The notes: generated by a model not told the origin, from the sequence alone. A DNA stretch of 20,011 bases from Methanobacterium sp. (GCA_030017655.1 JASEIM010000029.1:1-20011), one strand, 5' to 3'. Counted from the first letter of the stretch, positions 12,613-20,011 are shown. Made by a program: numbers and translations.

Positions 12613-14783
12613 AAATCAACCTTTTCTTCTGCTTTAACTTTTCTCATTGCTTTTTTGAAATATTTCATCTCAACATTATCAGCTTTTATGTTGTCCCTGA
12701 GTGTCAGCATGACTGCTTCACGGCAGACTGCTTCAATATCAGCCCCAACATATCCATCTGTATTTTTAGCGAGATATTTTAAGTCCACATCATCTGCAAG
12801 GGGCATATTTCTGGTGTGAACCTTGAATATTTCAAGTCTTGCTTTTTCGTCTGGATCATCAACTTTAACATGTCTGTCAAATCTTCCAGGTCGTACAAGT
12901 GCAGGATCTATAATATCCACCCTGTTTGTGGCGGCTATGACTGCTACATCCTGTAACTCTTCCATTCCATCAATCTCTGTCAGAAGCTGGTTAACAACTC
13001 TTTGAGTAACCCCTGAATCGGTGCTTCCCCCACCTCTTGTGGATGCAATGGAGTCTATTTCATCAAAGAAGATTACTGTTGGGGCTGTTTGTCTTGCTTT
13101 TCTGAAAATTTCTCTTACACCTTTTTCAGATTCGCCAACCCATTTTGACAGTAATTCAGGTCCTTTTACTGCGATGAAGTTAGAATCACTTTCGTTTGCT
13201 ACTGCCTTTGCAAGAAGGGTTTTACCTGTTCCTGGCGGGCCGTAAATAAGGACTCCTTTAGGCGGGTTTATTCCAAATTTTTCAAAGTTTTCAGGGTATT
13301 TTAAAGGCCATTCGACAGCCTCTTGTAATTCCTGTTTTGCCTTTTCAAGTCCACCTATGTCATCCCATTTAACATCAGGGACCTGTACAAGAACTTCACG
13401 TAGTGCTGATGGTTGTATTTCTTTTAAAGCCTCTTTGAAATCAGCCTTTTTAACAATTATCTTTTGAAGAACTTCCTTTGGAATTTCTTCTTCATCAGAC
13501 TTAATCTCTGGAAGAATTCTTCTTAAAACTCTCATTGCAGCTTCTTTAGCTAAAGATTCCAGGTCTGCACCTACAAATCCATGTGTAACATCTGCCATTT
13601 CATCTAAATCCACATTTTCTTCTAAGGGCATTCCTCTGGTGTGTATTTGAAGAACTTCTTTTCTTCCGTCCTTATCTGGAACGCCTATTTCTATTTCTCT
13701 GTCGAATCTTCCAGGTCTTCTAATTGCAGGGTCAAGTGCGTCAACTCTGTTGGTTGCACCAATCACCATGACCTGTCCTCTGGTTTTAAGACCATCCATA
13801 AGTGTAAGAAGCTGTGCTACGGTTCTTCGTTCAGCTTCTCCTGTGACTTCTTCACGTTTAGGTGCAATAGCGTCGATTTCATCAATAAATACAATTGATG
13901 GGGCGTTTTCTTCAGCTTCTTCAAATATTTCCCTGAGCCTTTCTTCAGATCCACCTACATATTTACTCATGATCTCTGGACCGTTTATGGTTATGAAATG
14001 AGCATCACTTTCATTGGCTACAGCTTTCGCAAGTAATGTTTTACCAGTTCCTGGAGGTCCATGCATTAACACTCCCTTAGGGGGTGATATTCCCAGTCTT
14101 TCAAAGAGTTCTGGTCTTTTTAATGGGATTTCTATCATTTCCCTTACTTTTTTAACTTCTTCTTTAAGACCACCGATGTCTTCGTAGGTCACATCTACAA
14201 AGTTTTTGACACCTTCAAGTTTGGATACATCTACAGGATTTTGCTGTATTTCAACATCACTCATTTGAGTAACTTTAACTATTCCTGATGGCTTGGTTGA
14301 GACCACTGCAAGCTTTAATTCACCCATCGGAGCTATATCTCTGAAGAATTCATCGAAAAGACTTCCCCTCATCGAAGTTGCAGGTTGTCTAAACCCCGAT
14401 ATGATTATATCACCTTTAGAAAGAACTCTGCCTGCAAAAGCCCCCCTTACGTCACCCTGAACCATTATTTGCTGTTCGACAGGCGCTAAGACCACTTTTT
14501 GCGCTTCTTTAACACTTGCACGCCTTACCCTTACCTCTTCTCCTATTGAGGCTCCTGCGTTCTTTCTCATGTATCCATCGATTCTTATAATTCCTAAACC
14601 AATGTCTGATTGGGATGAAGCAACTGTTGCTGCTGTTAACTTGCTTCCTTCTATTTCTATTATGTCACCATCGAGGAGATCTAATTTCTCCATGCATGCG
14701 GGATCTATTCTTGCAACTGACCTTCCTACGTCAGATTGTGAAAATGCTTCTGCTACTTTTAATTTCATTTCTTTATCAGTCAT
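12597..14783 (-). CDS. Cdc48/VAT-type AAA+ ATPase (p97 homologue)
   Basis: A 728-residue archaeal p97/Cdc48. The N-domain (about 1-185) comprises the double-psi barrel and four-stranded barrel, starting at residues resembling V-A-E-A-F-S-Q-S-D-V-G-R. Two AAA modules follow: D1 with G-P-P-G-T-G-K-T (about 242-249), F-I-D-E-I-D and R-R-P-G-R-F-D-R; D2 with G-P-P-G-T-G-K-T (about 515-522), F-F-D-E-I-D and V-R-P-G-R-F-D-R. The hexamer unfolds substrates, probably feeding the proteasome. The last residues are I-H-Y-R: the penultimate tyrosine recalls the HbYX proteasome-docking tail, but histidine stands at the hydrophobic position. I start at ATG 14783, not at ATG 14795, because GGGGGT (14788-14793) fits as its ribosome binding site. 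Confidence 0.97.
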   Translation of the reverse strand: MTDKEMKLKVAEAFSQSDVGRSVARIDPACMEKLDLLDGDIIEIEGSKLTAATVASSQSDIGLGIIRIDGYMRKNAGASIGEEVRVRRASVKEAQKVVLAPVEQQIMVQGDVRGAFAGRVLSKGDIIISGFRQPATSMRGSLFDEFFRDIAPMGELKLAVVSTKPSGIVKVTQMSDVEIQQNPVDVSKLEGVKNFVDVTYEDIGGLKEEVKKVREMIEIPLKRPELFERLGISPPKGVLMHGPPGTGKTLLAKAVANESDAHFITINGPEIMSKYVGGSEERLREIFEEAEENAPSIVFIDEIDAIAPKREEVTGEAERRTVAQLLTLMDGLKTRGQVMVIGATNRVDALDPAIRRPGRFDREIEIGVPDKDGRKEVLQIHTRGMPLEENVDLDEMADVTHGFVGADLESLAKEAAMRVLRRILPEIKSDEEEIPKEVLQKIIVKKADFKEALKEIQPSALREVLVQVPDVKWDDIGGLEKAKQELQEAVEWPLKYPENFEKFGINPPKGVLIYGPPGTGKTLLAKAVANESDSNFIAVKGPELLSKWVGESEKGVREIFRKARQTAPTVIFFDEIDSIASTRGGGSTDSGVTQRVVNQLLTEIDGMEELQDVAVIAATNRVDIIDPALVRPGRFDRHVKVDDPDEKARLEIFKVHTRNMPLADDVDLKYLAKNTDGYVGADIEAVCREAVMLTLRDNIKADNVEMKYFKKAMRKVKAEEKVDLIHYR

Positions 14784-14890
14784 GTTTACCCCCATTAAAT
14801 GTTTTTATAATGATTAATTTTAGTTAAAAGTAATTTTAAACACGAATTAAGTTTTAGTTAACTTGAGTTACTATAATAACTTGTAATTTT

Positions 14891-14911
14891 AAGTATATAA
14901 ATCTTTTGGTT
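14891..14911 (-). promoter_or_regulatory. Promoter of cdc48
   Basis: On the minus strand, AACCAAAAGA (BRE-like) is followed by TTTATATACTT, one of the best TATA boxes in the window. The predicted start near 14870 gives a leader of about 85 nt before ATG 14783. That leader is AT-rich with no clear fold. Confidence 0.65.
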
Positions 14912-15066
14912 TTTTGTATTAATCATAATGTAAAATACCTTTATTATGTATTATTGTATTCAAATACTATAAATTTAACCATTTATATTAATAAAAATGT
15001 AAAAATAAATTTATAAACTCATTTAAAGACATATAATATCCTCAGTTAGATAAATAAAATAAAATA

Positions 15067-16371
15067 TCAGCGGATTTTGGCCCCAAACCCTTTTAAAAGG
15101 TTTTCAACGGCAAATCTTGCTTCTGGATTTAATACTTCGTATTTAATGGTGATACTAATTTTTTCATCAGGTATCTGGTTTCCCTTGTATAAATCAGCGA
15201 TTTCAACATTAATTACATCTTCTAAATTCATTATTGTGGCAGCAATAATTTCAGGATTGCATTCTTGTGGAAAAACGGCAGAAACATCATAGGTTTTTTT
15301 GGGAAAATTTTCTATTTTCCATTTAAGAACTTCCCTATCATCCATAACTTCAACATTGGATAATTTCAATCTAATTTCTTTATTATTTTCATTCAAAAAT
15401 ACAAAATCAGGAGATATATCTTTTAAAACCCCTAAATGGACATTGCCTGAATAAATATGTCTTAATCCAACTTCATGACCTATAGAATTTTTAAGAAGTA
15501 CTATCTCCTCATTTAAAGCAGATATTGCTTTATCAGATCTTCCAAGAGCTGCTTCCAAGTCATCCAGATGTTTTGCTGCAGAACCCATTACACGTACAAA
15601 TTCATCTTCATGATGATTGGAAATCATGTCCATCAGACTTTTGTAAGTTGAAAGAAAAGTTTTGTGGGTTTTTTCAGTGTATTTGTTATGCGTCTGTATC
15701 GAATAAAAGAGATAAGGATTTTGAGCGACAATCCTTGCAATCATATCCACCATAAGATTATAAATGGGACTTGCAAATTTCCTGGATTCTTTTACGTCAA
15801 CATCGAGCTTTTTAATGGTTGCAGCAATGCTGATATAAGCAAAATGAGTTAATCCCTGAACAATACTCATCATCTGGTCATGTATCTGAGGAGTGGTGAC
15901 TAAAATTCGAGCATTTTCCTTCTCAAGGAATTCATATACTTTATCATACCATCTACTCTTCTTAATTGGCGTCATTACAACAACCTGCCCATCCAGTGAT
16001 CTGATTCTTGGACCGAACATAGGATGGGTGGGTAAAACTTCAACATCTTGACCAACATACTCATACATTGTTTCTGTGGGTTCTTCTTTTACAGATGTTA
16101 CATCCATTAATAGAGAACCTTTTTTCATAACTGGAGCAATTTCTTTTATGATTGATGGAGTTGCATCAATGGGAACTGATACTATAACCACATCCGCCTG
16201 TGAAGCTGCAGTTATATTGTCATCGGTATAATCAGCGCCAATTTTTTTTGATGCCCTTTCACCAGAAATTTTGTCTCTTCCAGTAATAACCACATCAAAG
16301 CCTCTATTTTGAAGAAACTTAGCAATCCAGTTGCCTAATCCTCGTGTTCCACCAATTACTGCAATTCTCAA
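15067..16371 (-). CDS. tyrA: Prephenate dehydrogenase with C-terminal FDX-ACB-like domain
   Basis: A 434-residue protein. Residues 1-160 form the NAD(P)-binding domain: I-A-V-I-G-G-T-R-G-L-G (4-13), V-I-V-S-V-P-I and P-T-H-P-M-F-G-P with His116. Residues 160-290 are the helical TyrA dimerisation domain, with V-Q-G-L-T-H-F (His176). It oxidatively decarboxylates prephenate on the route to tyrosine. Residues about 362-434 resemble the ferredoxin-fold anticodon-binding domain of bacterial PheRS beta: D-V-S-A-V-F-P, V-I-N-V-E-I-A-D-L-Y-K-G-N-Q-I-P, K-I-S-I-T-I-K-Y and the terminal L-L-K-G-F-G-A-K-I-R. A linker domain of unclear fold lies between (about 300-360). The start is TTG at 16371, with AAGGAGA (16379-16385) 7 nt upstream; no ATG fits. 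Confidence 0.9.
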   Translation of the reverse strand: MRIAVIGGTRGLGNWIAKFLQNRGFDVVITGRDKISGERASKKIGADYTDDNITAASQADVVIVSVPIDATPSIIKEIAPVMKKGSLLMDVTSVKEEPTETMYEYVGQDVEVLPTHPMFGPRIRSLDGQVVVMTPIKKSRWYDKVYEFLEKENARILVTTPQIHDQMMSIVQGLTHFAYISIAATIKKLDVDVKESRKFASPIYNLMVDMIARIVAQNPYLFYSIQTHNKYTEKTHKTFLSTYKSLMDMISNHHEDEFVRVMGSAAKHLDDLEAALGRSDKAISALNEEIVLLKNSIGHEVGLRHIYSGNVHLGVLKDISPDFVFLNENNKEIRLKLSNVEVMDDREVLKWKIENFPKKTYDVSAVFPQECNPEIIAATIMNLEDVINVEIADLYKGNQIPDEKISITIKYEVLNPEARFAVENLLKGFGAKIR

Positions 16372-16427
16372 AGAAAAATCTCCTTGATTTTTTCATGTAT
16401 AAATATATTTTTAATATTTTTTTTATT

Positions 16428-16440
16428 AAATATATAAAAA
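16428..16440 (-). promoter_or_regulatory. Promoter of tyrA
   Basis: On the minus strand, TTTTTATATATTT forms a TATA box whose expected start near 16408 leaves a leader of about 37 nt holding the AAGGAGA site. A second TATA-like ATATTTATAC lies closer (16397-16407), but initiation from it would remove the ribosome binding site. Confidence 0.5.
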
Positions 16441-16716
16441 TGGGTTAAGTTGATTAGATAAAAGTAGATGGATGATTTATAACTTTTATAAATAAAAATT
16501 TACTATATTTATATCTCATATCTACTTAATTACTATTTTTTCTAATTATAATGAATAACTGCCTTTAATATTCATTTTTCAGATTTATACAGGGAATATA
16601 AGAAAATTTAAGGGTTCTATCTTTGTATATTTAAAAAAAATACTCGCAAACGGTTTAAAACCTATTTTAAAAATTATTTAAACTTTATTTATATAAAAAC
16701 TCTATAAAAGTATGAT

Positions 16717-16737
16717 ATGGAATAAGAGGTATTCCAT
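16717..16737. repeat. Perfect hairpin ATGGAATA/TATTCCAT
   Basis: An 8-bp perfect stem with loop AGAGG. On the plus strand it begins about 25 nt downstream of TTTATATAA (near 16688-16697), as if a short RNA started here. On the minus strand it lies 60 nt after the stop of the 16797-17117 gene and could shape the 3' end of that transcript, though the following T content is low. Confidence 0.45.
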
Positions 16738-16796
16738 TAGATAGTGAACAATTACATTCTTTAAAATCTAAAAATAAAATAATAACAAAAATATGA

Positions 16797-17117
16797 TTAT
16801 ATTTCCACTGCCTTGATTTCTTTTACCTTTTCACCTCCGGCTATGTTTTCAAGGGTGCCTAAAAGTTCTAATACTTTTTCATTTCCAAAGATATCTCCAA
16901 ATCCATTGAATTCGGAAGTATTCTTTAGGAAAAGGCCCCTTCTTTTCATTGGAGTACCTCTTTCGTTGATTGGGTTGATTTCAACCATTAATGTCTCATT
17001 ATTTCCATCTGCAGGGGTTTTTACTAAGTATACACCATTAACTGATGTTGGTACTCTCTGCCATGCTTTAACTTCTTTTAATGCATTTCTTATTTTATTT
17101 TCCAGTTCTTTAGCCAT
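16797..17117 (-). CDS. Conserved archaeal-type protein of unknown function
   Basis: A 106-residue soluble protein starting M-A-K-E-L-E-N-K-I-R-N. The upstream frame to 17168 contains no better start, and GGAGGT (17124-17129) lies 6 nt before this ATG. The N-terminal third is a charged helix. The centre has strands with V-Y-L-V-K-T-P-A, L-M-V-E-I-N-P-I-N-E and the striking R-G-T-P-M-K-R-R-G-L-F-L-K. The C-terminal part (about 70-95) is a helix. The pattern looks like a conserved single domain of mixed alpha/beta fold, and the P-x-K-R-R-G-L-F segment is the likely functional core. I cannot name a function. It has its own promoter and is divergent from pelA. Confidence 0.72.
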   Translation of the reverse strand: MAKELENKIRNALKEVKAWQRVPTSVNGVYLVKTPADGNNETLMVEINPINERGTPMKRRGLFLKNTSEFNGFGDIFGNEKVLELLGTLENIAGGEKVKEIKAVEI

Positions 17118-17150
17118 GTAATTACCTCCAGATATGGGTCTATATGAAGT

Positions 17151-17160
17151 AATATATAAA
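17151..17160 (-). promoter_or_regulatory. Promoter of the 16797-17117 gene
   Basis: TTTATATATT on the minus strand is a near-consensus TATA box. The predicted start near 17130 gives a very short leader that still includes the GGAGGT site at 17124-17129. Confidence 0.5.
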
Positions 17161-17194
17161 TATATCATATTATATTAACTATATTTAATAAATG

Positions 17195-17216
17195 ATGTAC
17201 GCACCAACATGTACGC
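17195..17216. repeat. ATGTACGC direct repeat
   Basis: ATGTACGC occurs at 17195-17202 and 17209-17216, a 14-bp period, in a spacer that otherwise has almost no CG dinucleotides. It lies about 35-65 bp upstream of the TATA box of the minus-strand gene, a position suited to an activator site. Confidence 0.4.
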
Positions 17217-17448
17217 AAAAATTATTAAAAATCGAATCCCCATCAACATTTATAATCAAATTTATACACTTAAAAAGGAAAAAAGGAGCTAATTAATCTT
17301 AAAAAAATAATTTCAAAATCCATTAAAATATTTAATTACATTATAGATATAGAAAATAAAAGAAAAAGAATCAGGTATAATAAAGAAAATTAAGCTTTAA
17401 TATTATTAGATTATACATGTGAATTGAATAACAGGATAAATGGTTTAA

Positions 17449-18510
17449 ATGCGTATTGTTCATCAAGACACTAAAAAAGGAGTAATTGAACTTATTCCAG
17501 AAACACTGGACGATCTCTGGCATCTATCACATATAATTGAGCCTGGTGATTTAATATCCTCTAAAACCACCCGTAGAATACAGGATTCTACAGGAGAACG
17601 ATTAAGAAGTGATAGGGGGATTAAAAAAACATTTTTTATGGGAATAAGGGTAGAAAACATAAGTTTTCATAAATACACAGGGAAATTAAGAGCTACAGGA
17701 ATAATAGAGCACGGCCCGGAAGATCTGGTTCCCATTGGATCCCATCACACACTTGATCTTAAACTTAAAAATTCCATAAAGATTACCAAGGAAAAATGGT
17801 CAAGATGGGCCATCAAACGGCTGAAGAACGCTGTAGATTCATCTAAAAAGCCTTCAGCAATTATTGTTGCAATTGAAGATGATGTTGCCGATTTAGGAAT
17901 TATTAAACAGTACGGCATTGATTATTATGGTCCTATTATCGGGGGAATATCTGGAAAAAGAATTATTCAAAAAGATAGAGGTAAAAACATAGTCAGTTTT
18001 TATGATGAAGTTGCAAAAACACTTTCGGGCTTTGAGGACATTCAGGGAATTGTAATAGCAGGTCCTGGCTTTACAAAAGGGGATTTCTACGATTTTTTAA
18101 GTGAAAAATATCCGGATATAGCTAAAATCTCGGCAGTTGAGAGTACAGGAACAGGCGGACGTGTGGGGATTCAGGAAGTCCTTAAAAAGGGCACTATTGA
18201 ACAGATGGCAACCGAGGGACGTATAGCTCAGGAAATGAGACTAATGGGCAGGGTTTTAGGAGAAATTGGAAAATCTTCAAAACTGGTGGCTTATGGAAAA
18301 ACAGAAGTAAAAGAAGCTGCTCAAGCTGGTGCTGCTGAAAAACTCCTTGTTCTTGATAAAATGGTGCGTGAAGAAGATATTGAAAAAATAATGGACATTG
18401 TGGAGAATATGGGCGGTAAAGTAATGATTGTAAGCAGCGAACATGAAGGAGGTAAGCAGCTTGGTGCTTTAGGTGGTATTGCAGCATTATTAAGGTATAG
18501 TTTGGGATAA
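17449..18510 (+). CDS. pelA: Pelota, ribosome rescue factor (Dom34 homologue)
   Basis: A 353-residue pelota, full length. The N-terminal Sm-like domain (about 1-130) begins M-R-I-V-H-Q-D and includes D-L-W-H-L-S-H-I-I-E-P-G-D. The central domain (about 135-265) has I-V-A-I-E-D-D-V-A-D-L-G-I and I-V-I-A-G-P-G-F-T-K, and as expected lacks the GGQ motif of release factor aRF1. The C-terminal domain (about 270-353) has V-A-Y-G-K-T-E-V and ends in G-G-I-A-A-L-L-R-Y. With an ABCE1-type ATPase and aEF1A it splits stalled ribosomes in no-go and non-stop decay. The ribosome binding site is weak, suggesting a short leader. A radical SAM gene starts 39 bp downstream on the same strand, so the two are probably co-transcribed. 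Confidence 0.96.
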   Translation: MRIVHQDTKKGVIELIPETLDDLWHLSHIIEPGDLISSKTTRRIQDSTGERLRSDRGIKKTFFMGIRVENISFHKYTGKLRATGIIEHGPEDLVPIGSHHTLDLKLKNSIKITKEKWSRWAIKRLKNAVDSSKKPSAIIVAIEDDVADLGIIKQYGIDYYGPIIGGISGKRIIQKDRGKNIVSFYDEVAKTLSGFEDIQGIVIAGPGFTKGDFYDFLSEKYPDIAKISAVESTGTGGRVGIQEVLKKGTIEQMATEGRIAQEMRLMGRVLGEIGKSSKLVAYGKTEVKEAAQAGAAEKLLVLDKMVREEDIEKIMDIVENMGGKVMIVSSEHEGGKQLGALGGIAALLRYSLG

Positions 18511-18549
18511 ATATTAAAATAATTCTTTAAATAAAATTTAAGGTGAAAT

Positions 18550-19770
18550 ATGATTGCAAAACGCCTTATAGAAAAATGTAATGAGTGCAATATATGTAAA
18601 GAAATTGTTAATTGCCCTCTTGGTAATGTAAAGTCCATTGCAGGAACTGATAAATGTATCGGATGCGGAATATGTACATTATCATGCCCAGAAGAAGCCA
18701 TAGTTTTGCAGGAAGCTCATAAAGAAAAAATAAAAGTTTATGTGAATAAAAAGGAAGTTATGGCATGTGGAACTGTAAAAAATGCATTAATTTCTTCAAA
18801 TATAAAACTGAGTAAATATCCAGATTTTAAAAATGAAGATGAAATTTTTATACCCTGTGAATGCGGAGGATGCTGGACCTGTCTAGCACATGTAAACGGC
18901 CGTTTCGCACCAGTATGTATTACACCATTGAGAGAAGGAATGAAAATAGACACACAAACCCATAGGGACGAATATCCATCTTTAAGAGTTGTGAGCGGCT
19001 TCGGAGTGCATACAGTCGGAGGAGTTGGAACTCCGTACAGTTTAAAAAGTATAAGAGGCCCTATTGAAGTTGTTGGATTCACTCACGGTTGTAATTTAAG
19101 ATGTCCTCAATGTCAGAATTTTCCAATAGCTTTAACTTCAGGAGGTCATCTACTTGAGGCATATGAAACTTCTCAGATACTTTTAGGATTAAAAGAACTT
19201 CATGGGCTGGATAGAATTGCAATTTCTGGTGGAGAAAGTACATTAAATAGAAAATGGCTGGTTGAAGTGATTAAATCACTAAGAAATCAGGATAAAAATG
19301 TTAAAATTCATGTTGATACTAATGGAACCATTTTAAGCCATGAATACATTGACGAACTTGTAAAATGTGGAATGACCGACATAGGAATTGATCTGAAATC
19401 ATCAGATGTTTCAACTTACATGAACATTACTGGCCTGAATGATGAAAAACTGGCTGAAAAGTATCTTGAAACATCATGGAGTGCTGTAAAATACATAATT
19501 GATAATTATTTTGAAGATATATTTTTAGGAATAGGAATACCCTACAATAGCGCCCTTATTTCGGAAGATGAAATTGAAGAAATTGGAAAAAAAATTTTCA
19601 GCTTGAATCCAGATGTTCAAGTATGTGTTCTTGATTACAGACCCGAATTTAGAAGAAAAAACCTTATTAAACCTTCAACCAGTGAAATAATCCAGATAAA
19701 AGACCTTCTGAATTCTGTTGGTCTTAATACTGTTATTGTTCAGACCAGTGAGGGGCATTTTGGGCCTTAA
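18550..19770 (+). CDS. Radical SAM protein with ferredoxin and SdhB-type 2Fe-2S domains
   Basis: A 406-residue protein with four apparent iron-sulfur sites. Residues 10-22 have C-x2-C-x2-C-x5-C-P and 36-46 have C-x2-C-x2-C-x3-C-P, together a two-cluster ferredoxin. Residues about 60-135 look like a beta-grasp 2Fe-2S domain: Cys103, Cys108, Cys111 and Cys123 in C-x4-C-x2-C-x11-C with V-N-G before the last cysteine, the layout of SdhB and NuoG. The radical SAM domain begins with G-C-N-L-R-C-P-Q-C (Cys181, Cys185, Cys188), followed by S-G-G-E-S (226-230) for SAM binding and I-H-V-D-T-N-G-T. The core resembles activating enzymes of the PflA group. The substrate is unknown. AAGGTGA lies 3 nt before the ATG, 39 bp after pelA. 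It lacks the features I expect of Mmp10. Confidence 0.88.
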   Translation: MIAKRLIEKCNECNICKEIVNCPLGNVKSIAGTDKCIGCGICTLSCPEEAIVLQEAHKEKIKVYVNKKEVMACGTVKNALISSNIKLSKYPDFKNEDEIFIPCECGGCWTCLAHVNGRFAPVCITPLREGMKIDTQTHRDEYPSLRVVSGFGVHTVGGVGTPYSLKSIRGPIEVVGFTHGCNLRCPQCQNFPIALTSGGHLLEAYETSQILLGLKELHGLDRIAISGGESTLNRKWLVEVIKSLRNQDKNVKIHVDTNGTILSHEYIDELVKCGMTDIGIDLKSSDVSTYMNITGLNDEKLAEKYLETSWSAVKYIIDNYFEDIFLGIGIPYNSALISEDEIEEIGKKIFSLNPDVQVCVLDYRPEFRRKNLIKPSTSEIIQIKDLLNSVGLNTVIVQTSEGHFGP

Positions 19771-19847
19771 ATATTTTTAAACCTTATTTTCACCCAATAT
19801 TCCTAATTTAAGCTTAAAATTAATGATATTTGTATTTTAATACATTG

Positions 19848-19862
19848 CTTTTTGACAAAAAG
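19848..19862. promoter_or_regulatory. 15-bp palindrome upstream of the last gene
   Basis: CTTTTTGACAAAAAG is a perfect palindrome around a single central base. It lies just upstream of the TATA-like region (TTTATTATATTT near 19878-19889) of the exported-protein gene, a typical place for an operator. It is too short, and has no suitable T-tract placement, to be a confident terminator of the preceding gene. Confidence 0.4.
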
Positions 19863-19929
19863 AAAAAAAGCAAAGATTATTTATTATATTTCAATATATT
19901 ATATTTTAGTATATTATAGGAGGACAAAA

Positions 19930-20011
19930 ATGCGCAAAATAATCGGAATTTTTCTCTGTTTACTCCTGGTTTTTTCTATAATTGATGTAAGTTTTGCAGG
20001 CACATATCTAG
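19930..20011 (+). CDS. Start of an exported protein, 3' truncated
   Basis: Only 27 codons are in the window. They encode a signal peptide: M-R-K, a hydrophobic core (IIGIFLCLLLVFSII), then D-V-S-F-A followed by G-T-Y-L, with likely cleavage after the A of SFA. GGAGGA (19919-19924) lies 5 nt before the ATG. The mature protein is outside the window, so its function is unknown. Confidence 0.75.
   Translation, partial: MRKIIGIFLCLLLVFSIIDVSFAGTYL

Larger units (their letters stand above)
16372..16796. other. Spacer of 425 bp between two minus-strand genes
   Basis: The stretch is very AT-rich. It contains the tyrA promoter (16428-16440), an 8-bp inverted repeat AATGAATA/TATTCATT (16550-16576) followed by a short T-run, the GGTTTaAAACC palindrome near 16650, a plus-strand TATA-like box (16685-16697) and a perfect hairpin at 16717-16737. 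I see no convincing coding frame. Confidence 0.5.
17118..17448. other. Divergent 331-bp spacer upstream of pelA
   Basis: The spacer holds the promoter of the 17117 gene (17151-17160), an 8-bp direct repeat ATGTACGC at 17195-17202 and 17209-17216, a purine-rich tract near 17271-17289, and TATA-like elements upstream of pelA (TTTAATATT near 17398-17406; ATTATACAT near 17410-17418). No coding frame is evident. Confidence 0.5.

Noticed and set aside
18550..19770. Identity as methanogenesis marker Mmp10
   Set aside because: As I recall it, Mmp10 lacks the N-terminal ferredoxin and 2Fe-2S domains and has its radical SAM motif near the N-terminus. Here the motif is at residue 181.
1..20011. CRISPR array, insertion sequence, prophage or replication origin
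   Set aside because: No regularly spaced repeats, transposase, integrase, phage genes or origin-type repeat clusters were seen.

Overview
The window is AT-rich archaeal DNA, almost certainly from a methanogen of the order Methanobacteriales, with Methanobacterium or a close relative the best guess. This is an inference from gene content. Alba, pelota, a VAT/Cdc48 AAA ATPase, a short methanogen-type adenosylhomocysteinase and a DUF2119 protein are archaeal genes. Long membrane histidine kinases without linked response regulators are typical of mesophilic Methanobacteriales. Several genes have TTTATATA-like boxes 20-90 nt upstream and GGAGGT/GGTGA ribosome binding sites. I see no tRNA, rRNA, CRISPR array, insertion sequence or prophage gene.

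Layout. 1-1800: 3' end of a NudC-like Nudix hydrolase, a small DUF4177-like protein, a GYD-domain protein, a candidate structured RNA and a small two-helix membrane protein. 2027-4245: a SulP anion transporter with STAS domain and the chromatin protein Alba, each followed by a hairpin plus T-tract. 4443-5864: a divergent pair of exported proteins, one a lysine-rich repeat protein and the other a thermonuclease-like lipoprotein that appears to start at CTG. 5911-7521 and 9638-11779: two membrane histidine kinases of different families flanking an ahcY-DUF2119 operon (7652-9540). 12088-12537: an unknown coiled-coil protein from an apparently leaderless transcript. 12597-14783: Cdc48/VAT. 15067-16371: prephenate dehydrogenase (TyrA) carrying a C-terminal FDX-ACB-like domain. 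16797-17117: a conserved unknown. 17449-19770: a pelA-radical SAM operon. 19930-end: the first codons of an exported protein.

How it fits together. Most of the window is housekeeping: protein quality control (Cdc48), ribosome rescue (pelota), chromatin (Alba), removal of the by-product of methylation (ahcY) and tyrosine synthesis (TyrA). Sensing is represented by the two kinases, and the cell surface by the two exported proteins and the SulP transporter. I found no clearly new multigene system. The items most worth a second look are the iron-sulfur-rich radical SAM protein linked to pelota, the TyrA/FDX-ACB fusion, the repeat-bearing insertion inside a kinase ATP-binding domain, the CTG-initiated lipoprotein nuclease, and a relatively GC-rich foldable segment in the 1236-1581 gap.
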